Below the pieces are notes generated by a model. It made no database searches. It was not told the DNA's origin and saw nothing but the letters and a program-made list of their open reading frames with translations. DNA of 64,000 nucleotides from NCBI GenBank assembly GCA_023053545.1, contig JAKZAN010000004.1, positions 4,402,001 through 4,466,000 on the forward strand, given 5' to 3'. This DNA comes from Lepidurus packardi. Taxonomy: Eukaryota; Arthropoda; Branchiopoda; Notostraca; Triopsidae. Shown here piece after piece: positions 1 to 14,900 of the stretch. The position numbers and the translations under genes were made by a program. Every line of letters begins with the position of its first letter. Positions within the stretch are counted from its first letter, which is position 1.

Positions 1-2971
1 CTCTGTGTTCCTCTTGTACAGTACTTTATACCAAATTGTGGTGTGGGCGTAATAGCCGCTAAATTGTCCGGAAACTATTAACGAATTTGTGCTACGTGTC
101 CTATTCATGTCTCACATCTGTTGAACAAAACCATAGCAATTTCCTTCACTCTGTCGTGCACCGCTTTGATGCACTTATTTTACTAGTTATTTATTCGAAG
201 CTATAGTCTGCAATGCCTGGGCCAGCTTATAGGGCTAATTCCACTGCAGGAAAAGTTTGTTGCACCTGATACATTTTATGGCAATCGAGATTGTAAAACT
301 ATACAGCGAAAGTTGTAAAAACAATGAAAGTGGCAAAACTGCAGTAGAAATGAATGAAAATTGGTACACTACAATAAAGTAGCGTAACTTGGAGGTTTTG
401 GATTTTCGTTATAGAATTCGTTAAAAAAAAACATAAATAAAAATCGTAAACAGTGTTGCAATCGGGACATGGTAACAGAAGTGACATAACTTTGTTATAA
501 AGTGTTACAAGACTTTTTTTTACATTGTATGCTGGAGCTGGAAGTTCAAGTATTTTTCTCCTTACTCATTTGATAACAGATACAACATAATCCTTTACCC
601 TAAGCACACACGCATCTAAAGATGCTTGGAGCATTTCTAGAACCAGCTATAACTCCACTCGCTCAAAGTGGACGCTGCACAACTCTTAACTTGCTCATGC
701 TTAGTTCTTATTCGATGCTGCTAATGGACCGTGTTGCAATGCACGCATGAATATTGCGTTTTGGAGTTCTATCAACCAGTACATCGTGTGCTCGAATGTA
801 GAATTTTTGTATTTCATTACTTTCGTAGGTATGCAAGTTCCATGGGAGAAACAAAAACTGAAATGGGGAGCGTGCGTGTCACGTCTCTGTGCACTCTCAC
901 CATAGCGTCTGCTGGCCTGGAACTGCTCGCTTTCAGCCATGGCTACTCATTCGGGTTCGTGTCGTGTGCCAAAGCTGTGGATATCGTCCCGACTTTCGAA
1001 CATTCCTTCTCTCCTCGCTCTAAAAGGTATGCGACAACCTTGCGACTCTTCCGTTATCTGCCAGTTTCGAACGTAACAGTCCGAGAATCAGATGAGTGTC
1101 GCTCCTAGGCACAGCTGAAAGTAATTGCGTGCTTACCTAAATCTTTTGTCTTTTTCCAATTCGCGTAGTATTAGTGAATTTTTGGAGCCTATCTTCAATA
1201 AAAGATCTTTGTTTTAAAGAAAAGAAAAATACAGATTTTTTAAAAAAGATGTTTGGATGTCACTGTGGTTCTCCTCGTGCCCCTGCTGGCAGTTACAGTC
1301 TGGGAGTAATAATGTTATCCAGGTAAAAAAAGAAAAATACTTTCTTCAAGCGAAAAAGTTTGTGTAGTGTAGTCTCGCCGTAATTAAGTTCAGTGCTTCT
1401 TTTCAGATTAGTTTTTCTCTCCTTAATACTTTTTCGAATTAGCTTACAAGCTTTTGGGTGAAGCATTGATTAGCTTCAACAGCAACGCCTCGGAGTGCAT
1501 CTTGAATTGCTTTAGCTTATTAGAATTCACACCGCATCGTTGTGTCCTGTTGTCTTCCTAAAGAAACCATTTTTGTTTTACTTCTATTTTTAGTTTGTGT
1601 TGCAGTCGAACTTGTTCTTGCAATCTAGATTGCTTTGTTGCTTCTTTGACCTTTCGCGATTTCTGCTTGCCAAGTAAAGTTCCGGACGAACATTAGGTAG
1701 ATTGAACGGATATTACCTGCGATGATACAAACTTGGCAGTTTAGCCAGAGTTAGAAGAAAAAACCCTCCTTTCTATTTCAACCCTGGCAAAGGTATACAG
1801 GATGCATGCAATAATTAGCTTGTAGAACACTTGTACTTTGAATTGCTTTATTCTCAGATTGCAGGAAACCTGGAACAGTTTTTCTACTTTTTTTTTGTGG
1901 TGTCTTTTAACTCCATTTTTTGCTTCTCTGTGTGATAGAACTGAACAGGTGCTCTTTTCTATTTACGATTATTGGCTTCTTTCCATCCTGGATGGAACCA
2001 ACGTGCTGCGGCTCGCGTTATAAACCATGTGTCGCCGTTATAGCAAAGGTGGATCGACTCGCTCGTGGCATGCGTGCGACGTCGGGACCTTTAACTATTA
2101 TTTTCTTATTTTTTGTTTTAGAACTAACCTCATTATGGAATGCAATATTTTATGCTTTCTCCACACACTTTCGCATAATTGAAAGACAACGACGACAATG
2201 TTTATTGATATTTTTCCGTTTGTTTTCCGTAGGTAAGACCCATCCAAATTTTAATGGAATTCGCGCACTTCCACCTTAACCTGAATCCTGTTGCTGGGTG
2301 CTAGAAAAGTAAAAAAAAACTGTCGTACTTTTTTTAAGTCGCAGTTTTAGTCGATTCAAGAGGTAACCTTGCAACTCTCATCGAAGTTGAATCTGTGCTA
2401 GAAGGGACTGGGTATTGCGACCATACCAAGCGTGTACAAGTCGTAACCAAGGCAAACACACTTCCTTGTAAATGACTTAAAACCAGTGTGCAGCGACAGG
2501 GAATGGAATGGAACATCGTAAAAGCCGAAGAAACAAGGGCAGTCAGCCCACCAAACATGGATAAAGTGGCTTTGGCCAAGAGTCCCCAATGTGTCCACAC
2601 AACGTAGTCCGTATTTGGCCATCGGGATAAAAGACAATCAACAAGGAGCATTGTCCAAATGGCTTTGCTTTTTTGGGAGAGTGCAGCCCGTTTTTAGCCC
2701 AAGATTGGTGTGAGGTTTCCTGTTCACGGGGCAACGATATTACGGATAGAGAATGTGTTGACAAGGAATTGATAATCTAAGCTTCTATTTGAACAAGACC
2801 TCCCTCAAGCAATCCGTCAAACATGTTGCCTCTCCTATAAAGGAACAAACAAAAATCTAGCACGAAGGGAAACCGTCAATTTTCGTTATCTTATAGCAAG
2901 TGTGCATAGACGAGCTATGAATTAAAACTGGCCAACCTGGCCCTTGTAAAAACTTCTAAATATACCCAGAT
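1..2971. other. Intergenic or upstream region, no gene recognised
   Basis: No open frame here resembles a known family, and the short frames on both strands overlap each other without splice or codon support. The frame of 125 codons at 731-1108 has mixed composition and an opposing frame over the same bases, so it is not called. Upstream noncoding exons of the receptor gene that begins at 2972 could lie here, but no clear promoter is visible. Confidence 0.6.
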
Positions 2972-5900
2972 ATGGAGACTGTGATGGACGAAACAACTAA
3001 TACTACTGGCTTAATGCCCTTAATGGTGGTTTTCACTACCAGTGCAAGGCCAGCAACGACTTTTACCGGAAGTACCACTAGCACTACTGGCAGTGGCAGT
3101 AGTGGGAATGGCTTCGTAGGGGCAGAAATTCTGGTGCCCTTGTACACCATGATCTTCGTCTTCTCCGTCGTAGGCAATTGCCTGGTGATCGTAACTTTGT
3201 TCCAGAATCGACGAATGCGGACGGTTACAAATATCTTTCTACTCAATTTGGTAAGTGCATTTCGTTATTTTCGCTTTATGTTTCGATGTGCAATGTATCT
3301 GTGCCGTCTCTCCTTCCTGGAAACGTATGTACTTTGTACGTGTGGAGGATAAGAAGTATATAAGAGAGTGACGTACAGAACCTTCTGTTGAGATACGAAT
3401 CAAAAGCAAGTTTATTTTCCTGTAGGTTTAAGCTATGCCACTTCCGTAAACAATAAGCGAGCAAACTGACAAAAACTTTGTGCTACTTTTTCCTCCCTAC
3501 CATGTACGTGTAGATTGAGTTCTGGATAGCCATACCTCTAGGCCGTGGGGAAATCTTTTTGATTGTGGAATGCACATTCAGAAGGTAGACACGTACGTGG
3601 GGAGATAGGGTAAGGGCCGCTATTATGTTCTTAGAAAAACAGCCGAAACGTGAGCACATCTGGATTGAGAGCTTTATTTAGGGCTGCTACCATTGAGTGC
3701 ACACTTTCGGACCCATTGTGTTTATTCTTCTGACTTCTTGTAAAGGTTACTAGAATCCAAGTGCACTGGTCACGGTCGTTATTTAACCTAACACGGAACT
3801 AGACGGGACGTTGAAAAAAAAATCAACCCCTGCTTAGCATTCGGTCTGGACGGTTATTTCATTCTGTCTAGCCGGATTTTGGGAGTTGGGAAAAAGATAT
3901 TGTTGCCGTTTTTTTTATTTTTTTTTTAAGATCATAGAAAGAACTTGGAGGCAGCAATTCGAAGAACCTTGTACAGAAGCAATTGATTCACGGTACTAAG
4001 AAATTGAGACCTAGTCTCTTGTGGCTTATTCTTCCTTATCATAATTGTAATGGTGGCGTTTGAAAGCGGGATATGCACTGTAGTAGATTTAAAATAAGGC
4101 TTAATGGATTTTTTTTTTGAGATTGTGGGCTCCGTATGCCTTAGTTATATAGGGGCATTTAACAAAGAACGAATAGCTCGGCATTGCTGGTAAGCATGAA
4201 GAAATTCGTAACAAGTTTGGCAAAATCCCGAAAACTTTTTAACAGTCAGGTTGAACGTTTCGATAGCTTAGTGTACAGTAATTAGGTTTCCTTAAACGAT
4301 TTATAGTAAATTGTGATATGCAAAAAAGCAATATGCGATTGAAAAGTAGCCTAAGGAAATTAATTTGCACTACATGAAATAAAATTACTAAAAAATGTCG
4401 TCAATACTGCATTTCGCAATGGAAAAATAACACCTATAGTAAGAATCTTATGTAAACAAGGAAAAATCTCTAGAGAAAATTTTTTGTTCCGAATTTTTTT
4501 CAGTGTAGCATGCTATGCAGCCTTTGCATAGATATTACCGAGCAAATATAAAAAGATAGATAGATAGATAGATAACTATATTTTTAAACTTAAGCACTTA
4601 CATGCTATACATCAGCTGTATCGATTTCCGGAAGGTAGAATTTTTCAGTTAAGATTTTTTACTGTTGGTTTATCTAAAAAAAAGCCCCCAAAAAACCTCC
4701 TAGACTTTTCTATGCGTGTAAAAGAGCTGGAGGTACTTGGCAAACAACAGTGTTTCTTTTCCCCCTCTTTTCCAAATGTGCCATTTCGTATTGGCGTGTC
4801 AGCTGCCGTGATGTATTTTTTTGCAATTACCTCTGCACGTGCTGACATTATTTACTCGTTATAAATTGTGGTTTTCGAGAGCATCACTTTTGGCATCCCG
4901 GTTTGTGTACAAAAACGATGGGTTTGGTTCGTGCAGCAACATGTCGAATGGACAACGTGTCTGCCACTCCTTCCATGTTATTTTTTTATAATAAAGGGTT
5001 TGGGTACCCCAAATGACGGTTAAAATTCACTATCCGAGAGTACGTTTCGGCGATGGCGACGTTTATCCTTTTGACAGATATAGCCCACGACCATGGTTGG
5101 GTTTTGCTATTGTTCCGCAGTTCCTCTGGGCCGAGTATGTTCATAAGCCTTTGTAAGTAGGTTTTAAATTAAACTATTGTGGGGAAATGCTAATTTATGG
5201 CATGAACACTATCACTGAAGTTTATTGTCGACGTATAATAGGCGATTGTGAGCAACAGAACGTAGCGTGTTCTGTGGCAAAAGTTTTTTTTAGGTGGTAG
5301 CAGGCGTAGGCTTGAAAGTCTGTTGCCAACCTATCTTTTTGTCAATCATATCAAGGTATTAGACTAGAAAACAAAAAAAAACTTAAGAACGGGACGGGAA
5401 GGGGGGGGGGGGGGTAAGGTAATGAATGGGGAATTGGGCAAACACCTTTATTGCCTCTAAATTGCAAACACCTCTATTGAATTTGTAAGCTGTAATATAA
5501 AAGACTTAAATTTTAACGGGTATTATTAACTAGCTAAAGGGTAATATAAGTACATTGCATACTACTATGCATTTGACATTTGCTAAACTATGTGTATTGC
5601 AAATTTACGTTCAGCATTCGACTGTTTTTCTGCTGTAATCAACTGAAACAACATTTTAACTCCATTGAATAAACTACGTAACTACGGACCCGAAAAGAAA
5701 AAATTAAACCACAATTCATGTGGGTTTGATTCGGCTATTCCTATGCAAAATTGCGCATTTTCTTTGCTTCAGCGCCTTCGTCTGAAAAACAAAATATAAC
5801 ATGTTTTGCGAAGTTGAGAGCTTTTCCACGCGAGAGTCAAGTACTCAGAGCTCATTTGTCCTGAATTTATTAGCAATTTATTATGCTCGAGGAAGTTCAG

Positions 5901-8900
5901 TTTTTACCGTCTTATATTGTGTTTGCCAAAAAGCGATATACTCTTAAAAACCCCTTATGGTATTGCCTATTTGACTAATAAAGGGCTTGGAGACGAAATG
6001 GTTAGATTTTAGAACAAGAAAAAGCTTATGATGGTATAAAATAAGCTAATGGTGTTTCGAATCCGAAAGTTCAAATGTCATGGATGACTAGCAAATTACT
6101 TCTCCGAGCTTCTCGTGTGGTAGAGCATATAGCAAAATGAGCTAGATTCGGAATTGTAAGCTAATGTATACTTATAATGTTAAATTACGCTTAAAACTTC
6201 TACCTTGACAACTGACAGCGTGATTAATACTAGCAGCAGTGTAAGTCCTACTGGCAGCTGGCCAGACATCAGGCTGTTTTCTTTTATTTGCCTTTTGCCT
6301 TCTCGTTACAGTAAGTTTAGTACGCACAGCAGGAACAGAATCAAGAACTGTAAAGGTAAAGTCTGGAGCTAAAAAGCTGTGCACGTGCGTCGTATGGACT
6401 ACATGTATTGCTGACAGCGTATGTGTCCGTATACTAGTATTCTTATAATGAAACCCAGTTTAACAGCTTAAGTATGTTTAATCGTTCGATGCAATTTAGG
6501 TATGGTGGGACCAGGATACAGTCAGGGGCTTAATTGCATTAGAAATCAAATGGAGTTATATGTTGAGACCTATCAGGTCGTTTAAAGCTGGCGTGCCAAG
6601 TAATTTGCAGTGAGAAATGACTTGCGATGGCTAATGTTATAGCAGACAGGGTACCCCTCCTCTCATTTGTCGATGACACGCGTGGTCCCAATATTCCGAC
6701 GCTAGCAACAACTTGAACAGCTGTATATTATTCAAGGATGCTCTTCCTGTATAACAACAAGATTGTGAATATAATACCTACATCAATGAGGAACGCCTAC
6801 GTAGACTAAGAATAAATGGTCTATTGGCAGGGACAAGTCACTTGTCAGCTTTTTACTTGTTTCGGGCAGATTGGGTATTGAGTTTCGAAACAACATTTCC
6901 TCAGCTCTGAGCACTCCATTCGGCGTAGTATGAACTCTTTACCCAAAATTACATTGTTTTTCAAAAGTAAAGCATGCATTTCGTCTTTTCCATAAAACAG
7001 AATATTACGGTTTTCGCTGTTTAGATAAGCATTGGCCTTGCGCCGGTTTCCGGCCCTTCCAATAAAATGTAACCATAACGTAGACTACAAGAGTCTCCTT
7101 TTGCTCGGCAATTCGATGAATAAGCATCGTAGATTTGAAGTTTACACTTGGCACCATAAAACAGCAATCAATGGCCTTCAGAGAAACGCCCTTTCATGTT
7201 TTTCTGTTTAATATGAAAATTAAGTTTTCGGGCAAAAGTTGTATTACTTCGCTTAACAACGCTTCCTACGTACAAGGAGAACCATTAAGCATTCTTGTAT
7301 ATGTTTTTTGGAGTATCTATAATATAACGCTTTATTTTAATTTTTTTCTGCTCGAGCAGTCCGCTTTCTTCTTTTTTTTCAGTATGTACACGTTCTTTTG
7401 TTGCTACTCCATTACGTCACTGCGGTTCTTATAGGACGCATCCAATCAGCCTTTTTTTCTTGCTCATTTGAGAAACTGATCTAAAACCATCGTTGAGCTT
7501 CTCCGTTTGTTGGAAGCAAATTGAGCTTGATGATACTGTCTGGTGATTAGTGTAGAAAAAAGCGCATTGTATATAGTAGAACAGATAGGAAAGCAGTAAA
7601 GTACGCTCTAATGATGAAGTCCAGTTTTTGCTTTCGTCTGCTTGAATATTTAAGAAGGGATAGCTGCACTTGTTGCCTTTTTTTATAGCTTTACGCGGTG
7701 AAGTGTCACCATTTGGAGAAAAAATGTGTGCTTAATAATTTAAAAAAGCAAATCTTTCATTTCTCTGTTCCAGACCACGATAGTATAATGTCAACTTTTG
7801 CATTATATACAGCAAATATAAAGCAAGGAAAAGTGGTTCTGACTACAAGATATAAAAGCACAAAGGAAAGCAAGATTTGTACCTTCCTCCGTGCGTATAA
7901 AGCACGTAATGTGGAAGGTAGAATTTCGACCAAACGTCGTCTTGAATGTCAAGTAGCTTCTCTGTATGTCATTCTTTTGCTAGCAAGAAGCGTAACATCA
8001 TATATGGTATTAAACTATCCTACGTTTAAAGCTTTGTCCTCGTTGTGGAGAATTTGGGTATGCGTAAAAATAAGATGGTCCCTGCGTTGTGATTAGGGGC
8101 TACTTTTGAAGAATAAGATGAATGAGAGCACTTTTTAAGAGAAGTTTTGTAGACTCTAAGAATGCTGTCAAAGTACTTTCTTGAAGACTACACATTTACA
8201 AGGGAACTGACGAGCTTATTTACTCGAGTGAACGGATACCGGATAGAAGAGTAAATTAACATTCAAGGAGAAATTCACTAAAATAAGTGGATTAAGCATA
8301 TTTAAAGTGAAGGACAGGACCAAAGGGAAAGGTCAAAAAAGAAAAAAGACTTTATTGTAACTTTACACTAATATTACAAAAAAGACTTTACAATATATAA
8401 GAAGGAATTTTACACACTCGTGTTCGACGTCAGCACTGGCTCGACCGCGAAGAGAAATGGATATATAGTATGAACGGAATTGTTCTTGTTCCACCCTCTG
8501 TGTTGCTAGGATAGTGGCCAGTATGGTTTCTTGTTAGAAGTGGGGTCTTTGTATTAACAAGCTGCAGAAGCTTTTTATGCTTTACTTTTAAAGAGGACCC
8601 CCTTCTAATCCTCCAAAGGCGATTATTTCAACAACCGTCGACACTAACGAGACCGACTTGGTATTTGGGAAACCTTCCTCTTATAAACGCTATCTAGCAC
8701 CATTAGTACTAGAAGGAAAAGCTGTTATTAGCAGCAACCACGTCGGATTTTGGTTGTCCTTTTCTATTTTGTCCTTTTTGAGGTATTTTTTGAGGCAGTG
8801 TCCTAGGCAGTTTATCTGTGTTAGGAATGCGTTGAAATGTCGCCAGGATGGCATTGTAAGTTAAAACAAATAACTGCAGAAGGCGAAGAGAAATATAAAT

Positions 8901-11900
8901 GAAGATGTTGTGCTTCATTTAAGGTATATTTCACTGCTTGTTTCTTTGTATTTATCTTCTAGGCTGTAGCGGACTTGTTGTTGGGCGTTCTTTGTATGCC
9001 CTTTACGCTTCTGGGGCAATTGTTGCGAGATTTCGTTTTCGGGGCTTTCATGTGCAAAATAATTCCGTACTTCCAAGGTAAGGGTTTGGTTACAATTATT
9101 GAGTTTTATCAATTTTTGCTTAACTGTGCGATCGCCTTTTTAAACCGTTGTTCAGCATCGAATTATAAATCAATCGTTTATTTTGTGCGTCGCCCGCAAC
9201 GGGCCAATTGGTTAATTTAATCACTTTTCTCGGTTATGCGTTTACCTTTCACTGCCCGTGACTTTTGTTAAAGAGAATATTTTGTCATTTGGAGCTCAAA
9301 TTAGATAAGTTACCACGTCAAATGTTTGTTGAACCGTGACATTTTTTGTAAGTAACTAGTTTAGGTTAAGTTCAAGAAAATCTTGTGCCGTTCAATTCAA
9401 TTTTCCCTTTTTTTAAAGAAATTTCGTGTGTTTGAATGAGTTGCTTTCTAGATTTCGTTTTTTTTTTTCTTTTATGTATTACCTGGTTAAGCTTTGTGCA
9501 AAGAAAAACGACAGAAATAAACCCCTTTTGCGAGCCAGCCAGTGCTAAGCAAACTAAGTCCCATGCACATTATCGTTTTGCAATTTCAAAGTTGCTGTAT
9601 TAACAAGTATCGTACCGGGTGCTTACTTAGTTGGCACGGAAAGCATATAAACATTAAACCCTTTCGGAGTTATTAACCCTTACTGTTGATACTCTTAAGA
9701 ACTTCCTGTATGAAAGTTTCCAACTAAAGTACCTATCTAAGTTAAAAGTTAGTAAAGTTCCGTTTAGAACCCACTCAAAGCTACCCCCGTCAAACAGTCA
9801 TGAGATGTCACTGAAGACAGAAGCTCTGCATACAATTCGAATTGTCTTTATACCAAGTCAAATAGCATGGCTATTGATGTAATCGTGCAATTAGAGTAAT
9901 GCAATGGTTTAGTTTCCACGCTGGTCAGCCAATAACTAAGGGGTTATCTTAGTTTTTTATTATTAAGTATTTTATTAGAATTTCCTATTTCTAACGCCGT
10001 TTACAATATTTTATTTTCAATTTTGCAAAGCTTCATAAAGAATTGCATCTGAATAACATATTATTGTAATATATTATAGTAACATATTATTGTATTGTAA
10101 ATTGAAATTTCTATTATAATTTTAAAACTTATTCTTGAAATGAAAGATACCAGATTCTAAAAATAATATTTGAAGTGTATAAAGACACCGTATATAATCT
10201 TAGAGAACTTATAGGAATCTAGTTTATCGTAGGATTTGAAACACTCCCCAACATGTTCGTAACCCAGCTCAAGGCGAAACAGAATCTTATTTTTATTGTT
10301 TTCCAGTCATTAGGGCATGTTTCGAACGATGTCAACATCAGATGAAGCTGCTGTACGTTGTGAAGTCAGCTATTAGGAGAGAAATACGTAATTTTTTCAT
10401 TTTTTTTTTACTTCATGATGCGAGTCCAGTTTCCACTGACGTATATGCGAGGTGTCAAGGCAGTCTAAAAACCTTTGTTTATGAAAGATAATGCTTTTGG
10501 CTAAGAAAATGCTCCCTACAACCGTTTCTATATTCGTCGTTTCTAAGTTACAGTACAGGGAAATGGAGGCCAATTAGTTCTCTATATCGTTCTCCATACA
10601 GGATGTCAAAGATAGACAAACTAGCATCTTTTTCTGTGAGATGGCCAATCCAGCCTTTTGGATTTTTCCTCGGTTACTGGTCAAACTTGTCTTGCTAACA
10701 AGCTGCCTAATTAGGTATGATTAGGTAATCGCGTAAATCGAACCATATTGGGAAAGGTTTCCCAAGGTTCAAACAGAAAACTTATATTGGTGAGGTAACG
10801 CTGTAAAGAGGATTGTGTATCAAATATCTGAAGAGAGTCCGAAATTACTCATAATTCAAGTTCGGATTACTATCGTTTCGAACTCATTCCAGTATATCTC
10901 GGTTCAGCTAATTGTATTTTTTCTTCTAAACTGAGCCTAAGCTACGGAATTCAGTGTTGCAGCTTCTCGCGTACATTTAGGGCAAAAAACCCTTTCGTTA
11001 GAACTGGAAGTTAACTGCCACAAGCTAATGTAGTTTAGCATTTATGACAGTTAACTTTCTGTTCGGTTGCCGTTTGTAGAAACCCACAAGAGACAACGCA
11101 CGAAACGTGCAGCCCTTTCTTACGAAAGGATCGTGCCGGACTCCAAAGAAACCTAGGGGGAGAACGAAGACAAATTTATTAAAAAAAAAAAATACGCTGG
11201 TGAGCATGTTTACCGAGAGGCTGCTTACTCCTTTTGGTAGTCATAAAACACTTTAGGGTGTTCCGCATCGTCCTCAAAGTCGCTCACTGCTAATTGGCGA
11301 AGACAGAGTAACTGTAATATCGAGATAGGAGAGAAAATTGTATTGCGTTTAGTTGAAGTTTTACTCGAATTGTATTGATTCCTTCTGATGTTAGAGCTGA
11401 TCATATGCGTTTCTTCTCAAGCTATTCCAGGAAAATGTAATGATTTCGATCATTGAACCGTTACCTGACTGAATTGTCTAAAAAGCGTGGGCGTACTCCG
11501 TTTAATTTCCCTGGGGTTACCTGAAATATCTCACATATTTTTATGTGGCCAATTAGAGAATGGAGTAGCTGGTGCAATGCACCTTGACTCGTCGGGAACG
11601 TAGCTGGTAATCTTTTTATGTATTTACATTTTTGTTTTCGTTGCAGCTGTTTCAGTTTCCGTTGGCGTATGGACCCTAGTTGCCATCTCATTGGAACGTT
11701 ACTTCGCCATTTGTCGCCCACTACGATCCCGTCACTGGCAAACGCGTTCCCATGCTTATAAGACTATTGTGGCCGTGTGGTTACTTAGTCTCGCTTGCAG
11801 TTTACCTATCGCCGTTCTGAGCTATTTGAAGCCCATCAGGGACACAGGTAAGAACACTTTGTCCTCCATTTCGAACCCCTTTCGAGCGCCGTTTATTCGG

Positions 11901-14900
11901 CAACATGCGGAGTTTATTTTCTCCCAACCAAATTTGTTATTCGTCTAGGAAAACGAAAACTTTGGAGCATCATGCTTCAAGTTGGCAGAACTCTATTTCA
12001 CTTTCTCTCGCTGTTAACAATAATGCGTTTTGTGAGAGTTCTCTCAAAATAAGACTCCGAAATTGGGAGAAAACGCTATGCAAACATTCTTTGTAGTCTC
12101 AACTTCCTTCAGCTCAAGTTTAATAGTTTAAGTTTAGTTCAAGACTCAAGCTTGGGTCTAATTTAGCAGACTGAAGTGCAGGAAGACATTAAAAGAAAGA
12201 GAGACAGATAAGGTTAGAAGCTCTTGTTCTCGTAAAAGGATAAAATGATTTTTAAACTTTCCCCGGAATTGATGCGTAGCGAACGGTACGGTGTAGTGCG
12301 TATTGCTTTTTTCTAAATTGTTTTGTAAGTCATGACGAATTCAATCTCCCTTAAGCACGGACCTACAAAGCGAAGGAGTCAAAATTTTTCTACGATGTGG
12401 AAGCCTTGACGGAAATCCAAAGTTGGGCGTACTATACAACCAAAGAGGGGGAAAGGGCAGGAAACGAGTCAGTTTCGTAGAAAGAAGCCTCAGTTTGGCG
12501 TCAAAACGAGTTGGGTTATCATCGAGCGTCAAATGAGTCGCATCAGCAAAAAAAAAAAAAAATTATATAAAGCATTTGAAGCTCCATTGTTATATACGCC
12601 GTTTTTTCAATCCCACATTTGTATTCTGTCTCGCACGCGTTATGGGCTGTAAATTTCGTAACCTCAGATGTGGGCAGCGGGGACGTATATCTCTTTCTTA
12701 TGGTATTTCTTGCGGTATTAAATTTCCCCTTGGATTATTACACGACTTCGACAGCAAATCAAATCAGAAAGCAGTTACACAGTATATACAACCTCGAAGT
12801 GAATGGAAACGTTTCGTCGTTTATACTGGTGCAGCAGCCTTTCTTTACAGTTGCTATGTGTCAGACCATTACTTTGTCTTTTTTCGCCATGTTAGTAAGA
12901 GACATCGTAATAGGGCTCTTACTGTAATAGTCGCCCATCACTTTTTTTTTCATATAAAACTTCAACTCAGATAGAGTGAAAAACTTGTCATCCAAGTACA
13001 TAGTTACAGCTCCACAAAACTCAACGCAATTCAATCTACAATAAGCCAATCCTTCTTTGCCTAAGATATTAGAACCAGCTGAACGAATTGAGATGGCTTT
13101 GAGCTATAAGTGAAGTTGACAAGTTTGTTTTTCTTCTCTTCGGTTCGGTTATTCTACGAAGATTCTTGATATTCGGTGCTCTTTCGTAAAAAAAAAAGTT
13201 TCAGGAAAAATGCTTCGTTTCAACATTGCAAAATTCCAGTACTTCCTTAAAAAATGGCTAACTCTGCCATACGTAAGCGATACTGATGAGAGAAATCTTG
13301 ACATGTGCTCGGCAGTGGCTTTTCCGCTTGGCTTTTCAAAGAGAATTTATAGAAGGAATAATGAAAGGCAAGTGTTGCTTGAACTGACGTATGGATTACA
13401 ATTAGAAAGATTCAAGTTGAGTGAAACGACACGTGGAAAGCATGAAGAGTAAATAAGAACTACGACTTTAGTGCATGGAAGCATGGAAGAACCGATCGTG
13501 TGTTACAGATTACGTTATAATGTCTCGCTTGTATCTCTGCGAGAACTGCAGCCAAACTGCACTAAATACTCGGCTATTTATAGGCTTTTACCCTCATAAA
13601 GTCGAACGAAACCACTTTCTGTGTGACTAATCTGTCCTTATCTGTCGGATGTGCTTTTTTGTTAGGGGAAAAATGTAGAATATGTTGTATTCCTATTGAT
13701 TGCTATGAAGCGTTTGGAGAGTGAACAGCAGAACAGTATCTTCACACTAAAAGGAAATCAGTGGTGCGTCTACTAGTACTCTGAGATTCTCGCAAAAAAA
13801 TCAAAAGAAACGATCTGCTTCTTTCCACTCCGGTGCTAAATCATAAAGGATCGTTCTACCCTATTGGTTTCCTTGGTAGCCTGGCAGAGATTAGCGATAC
13901 CTAATTGCGGTCTGTGATGTCAAAATAGTTCACAGCTTTTGTTTGCCATTCTGTTTCGCCACTTTACCGAGTTCTGTCAATGTCAAACGAGAAGTCTCGT
14001 GTATAGTTTCTAGTAAACTCAGCGGTAAGGGATCTTTATGCATGAGCTTGGTATGCGGTACTCAAGTATATAGTCCTACAGGTTCTTTATGACTTCACAC
14101 TAGGGGTTAAATATAGTCCTATATCAACTTAAAGTGTTTCCCTTTCCGCGTGAATTTTTCTCCTTCCACGGTCTTTGCGGCGAGTCTTTTACCATATTTA
14201 TAGGGATGTGTGACAGCAAACATGCTCCAGCAAACTGTTTTACTTCATGTTTTACTGTTTTACTGACTGTTTAAAAACAAACTGTTTTACTTAATCGATT
14301 TTTAGATTCTTTTCATAAGCAGAGGATATATTGGTAATCTATCGGGATCGTTTCCCCTTATTGGGAAAACGGTTAATTACTTCCCGCAAAACGAGCTCGT
14401 TTGGGGGGTTGATGGAAGCTGTAACATCCATCAGGTTTTTTCTATTACCCATTCATTTGAGCCACAGCGATAGAGTATATAGTAGTATATTTGAGACATC
14501 TGTAATTGTTCTATAAAAAAGACTTAGTTTAGAAGGAATGTCCACTAAACGCATAGTTGTGTTAGTCATCAAGAAACACATTACAAAAAGCAATAGCTTT
14601 ACTCACGTTTTTCTTTTTCTTTATTTGTTTTGGTAATAACAGGGCGCCATAAATGTCGAGAAGAATGGCCGGATCCCGTCAGTGAACGCGCGTACAATTT
14701 ATTACTGGTTATTCTGCTACTGGTACTGCCCCTCATAGTCATGGCGTTGGCGTATTGGTTAATTGCGGCTCGTTTGTGGCGAGGATTGCAACACGAAGGC
14801 ACCAGAAACAATAATGGTCCATCACATGCCTGTTCTAGTACGACTCCAGCTATCGCTACAGTATTGGCGTCAACGACTACGGTTTCCACTCCAGCCACAG

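Noticed and set aside
731..1108. 125-codon plus-strand frame
   Set aside because: No domain, mixed composition, opposing frame over the same bases and no splice partners.
7698..8096. 132-codon Lys-rich frame in receptor intron 1
   Set aside because: AT-driven composition and no recognisable motif.
12576..12974. 132-codon frame in receptor intron 3
   Set aside because: Lies between two well-supported receptor exons and resembles no family; two overlapping frames compete.
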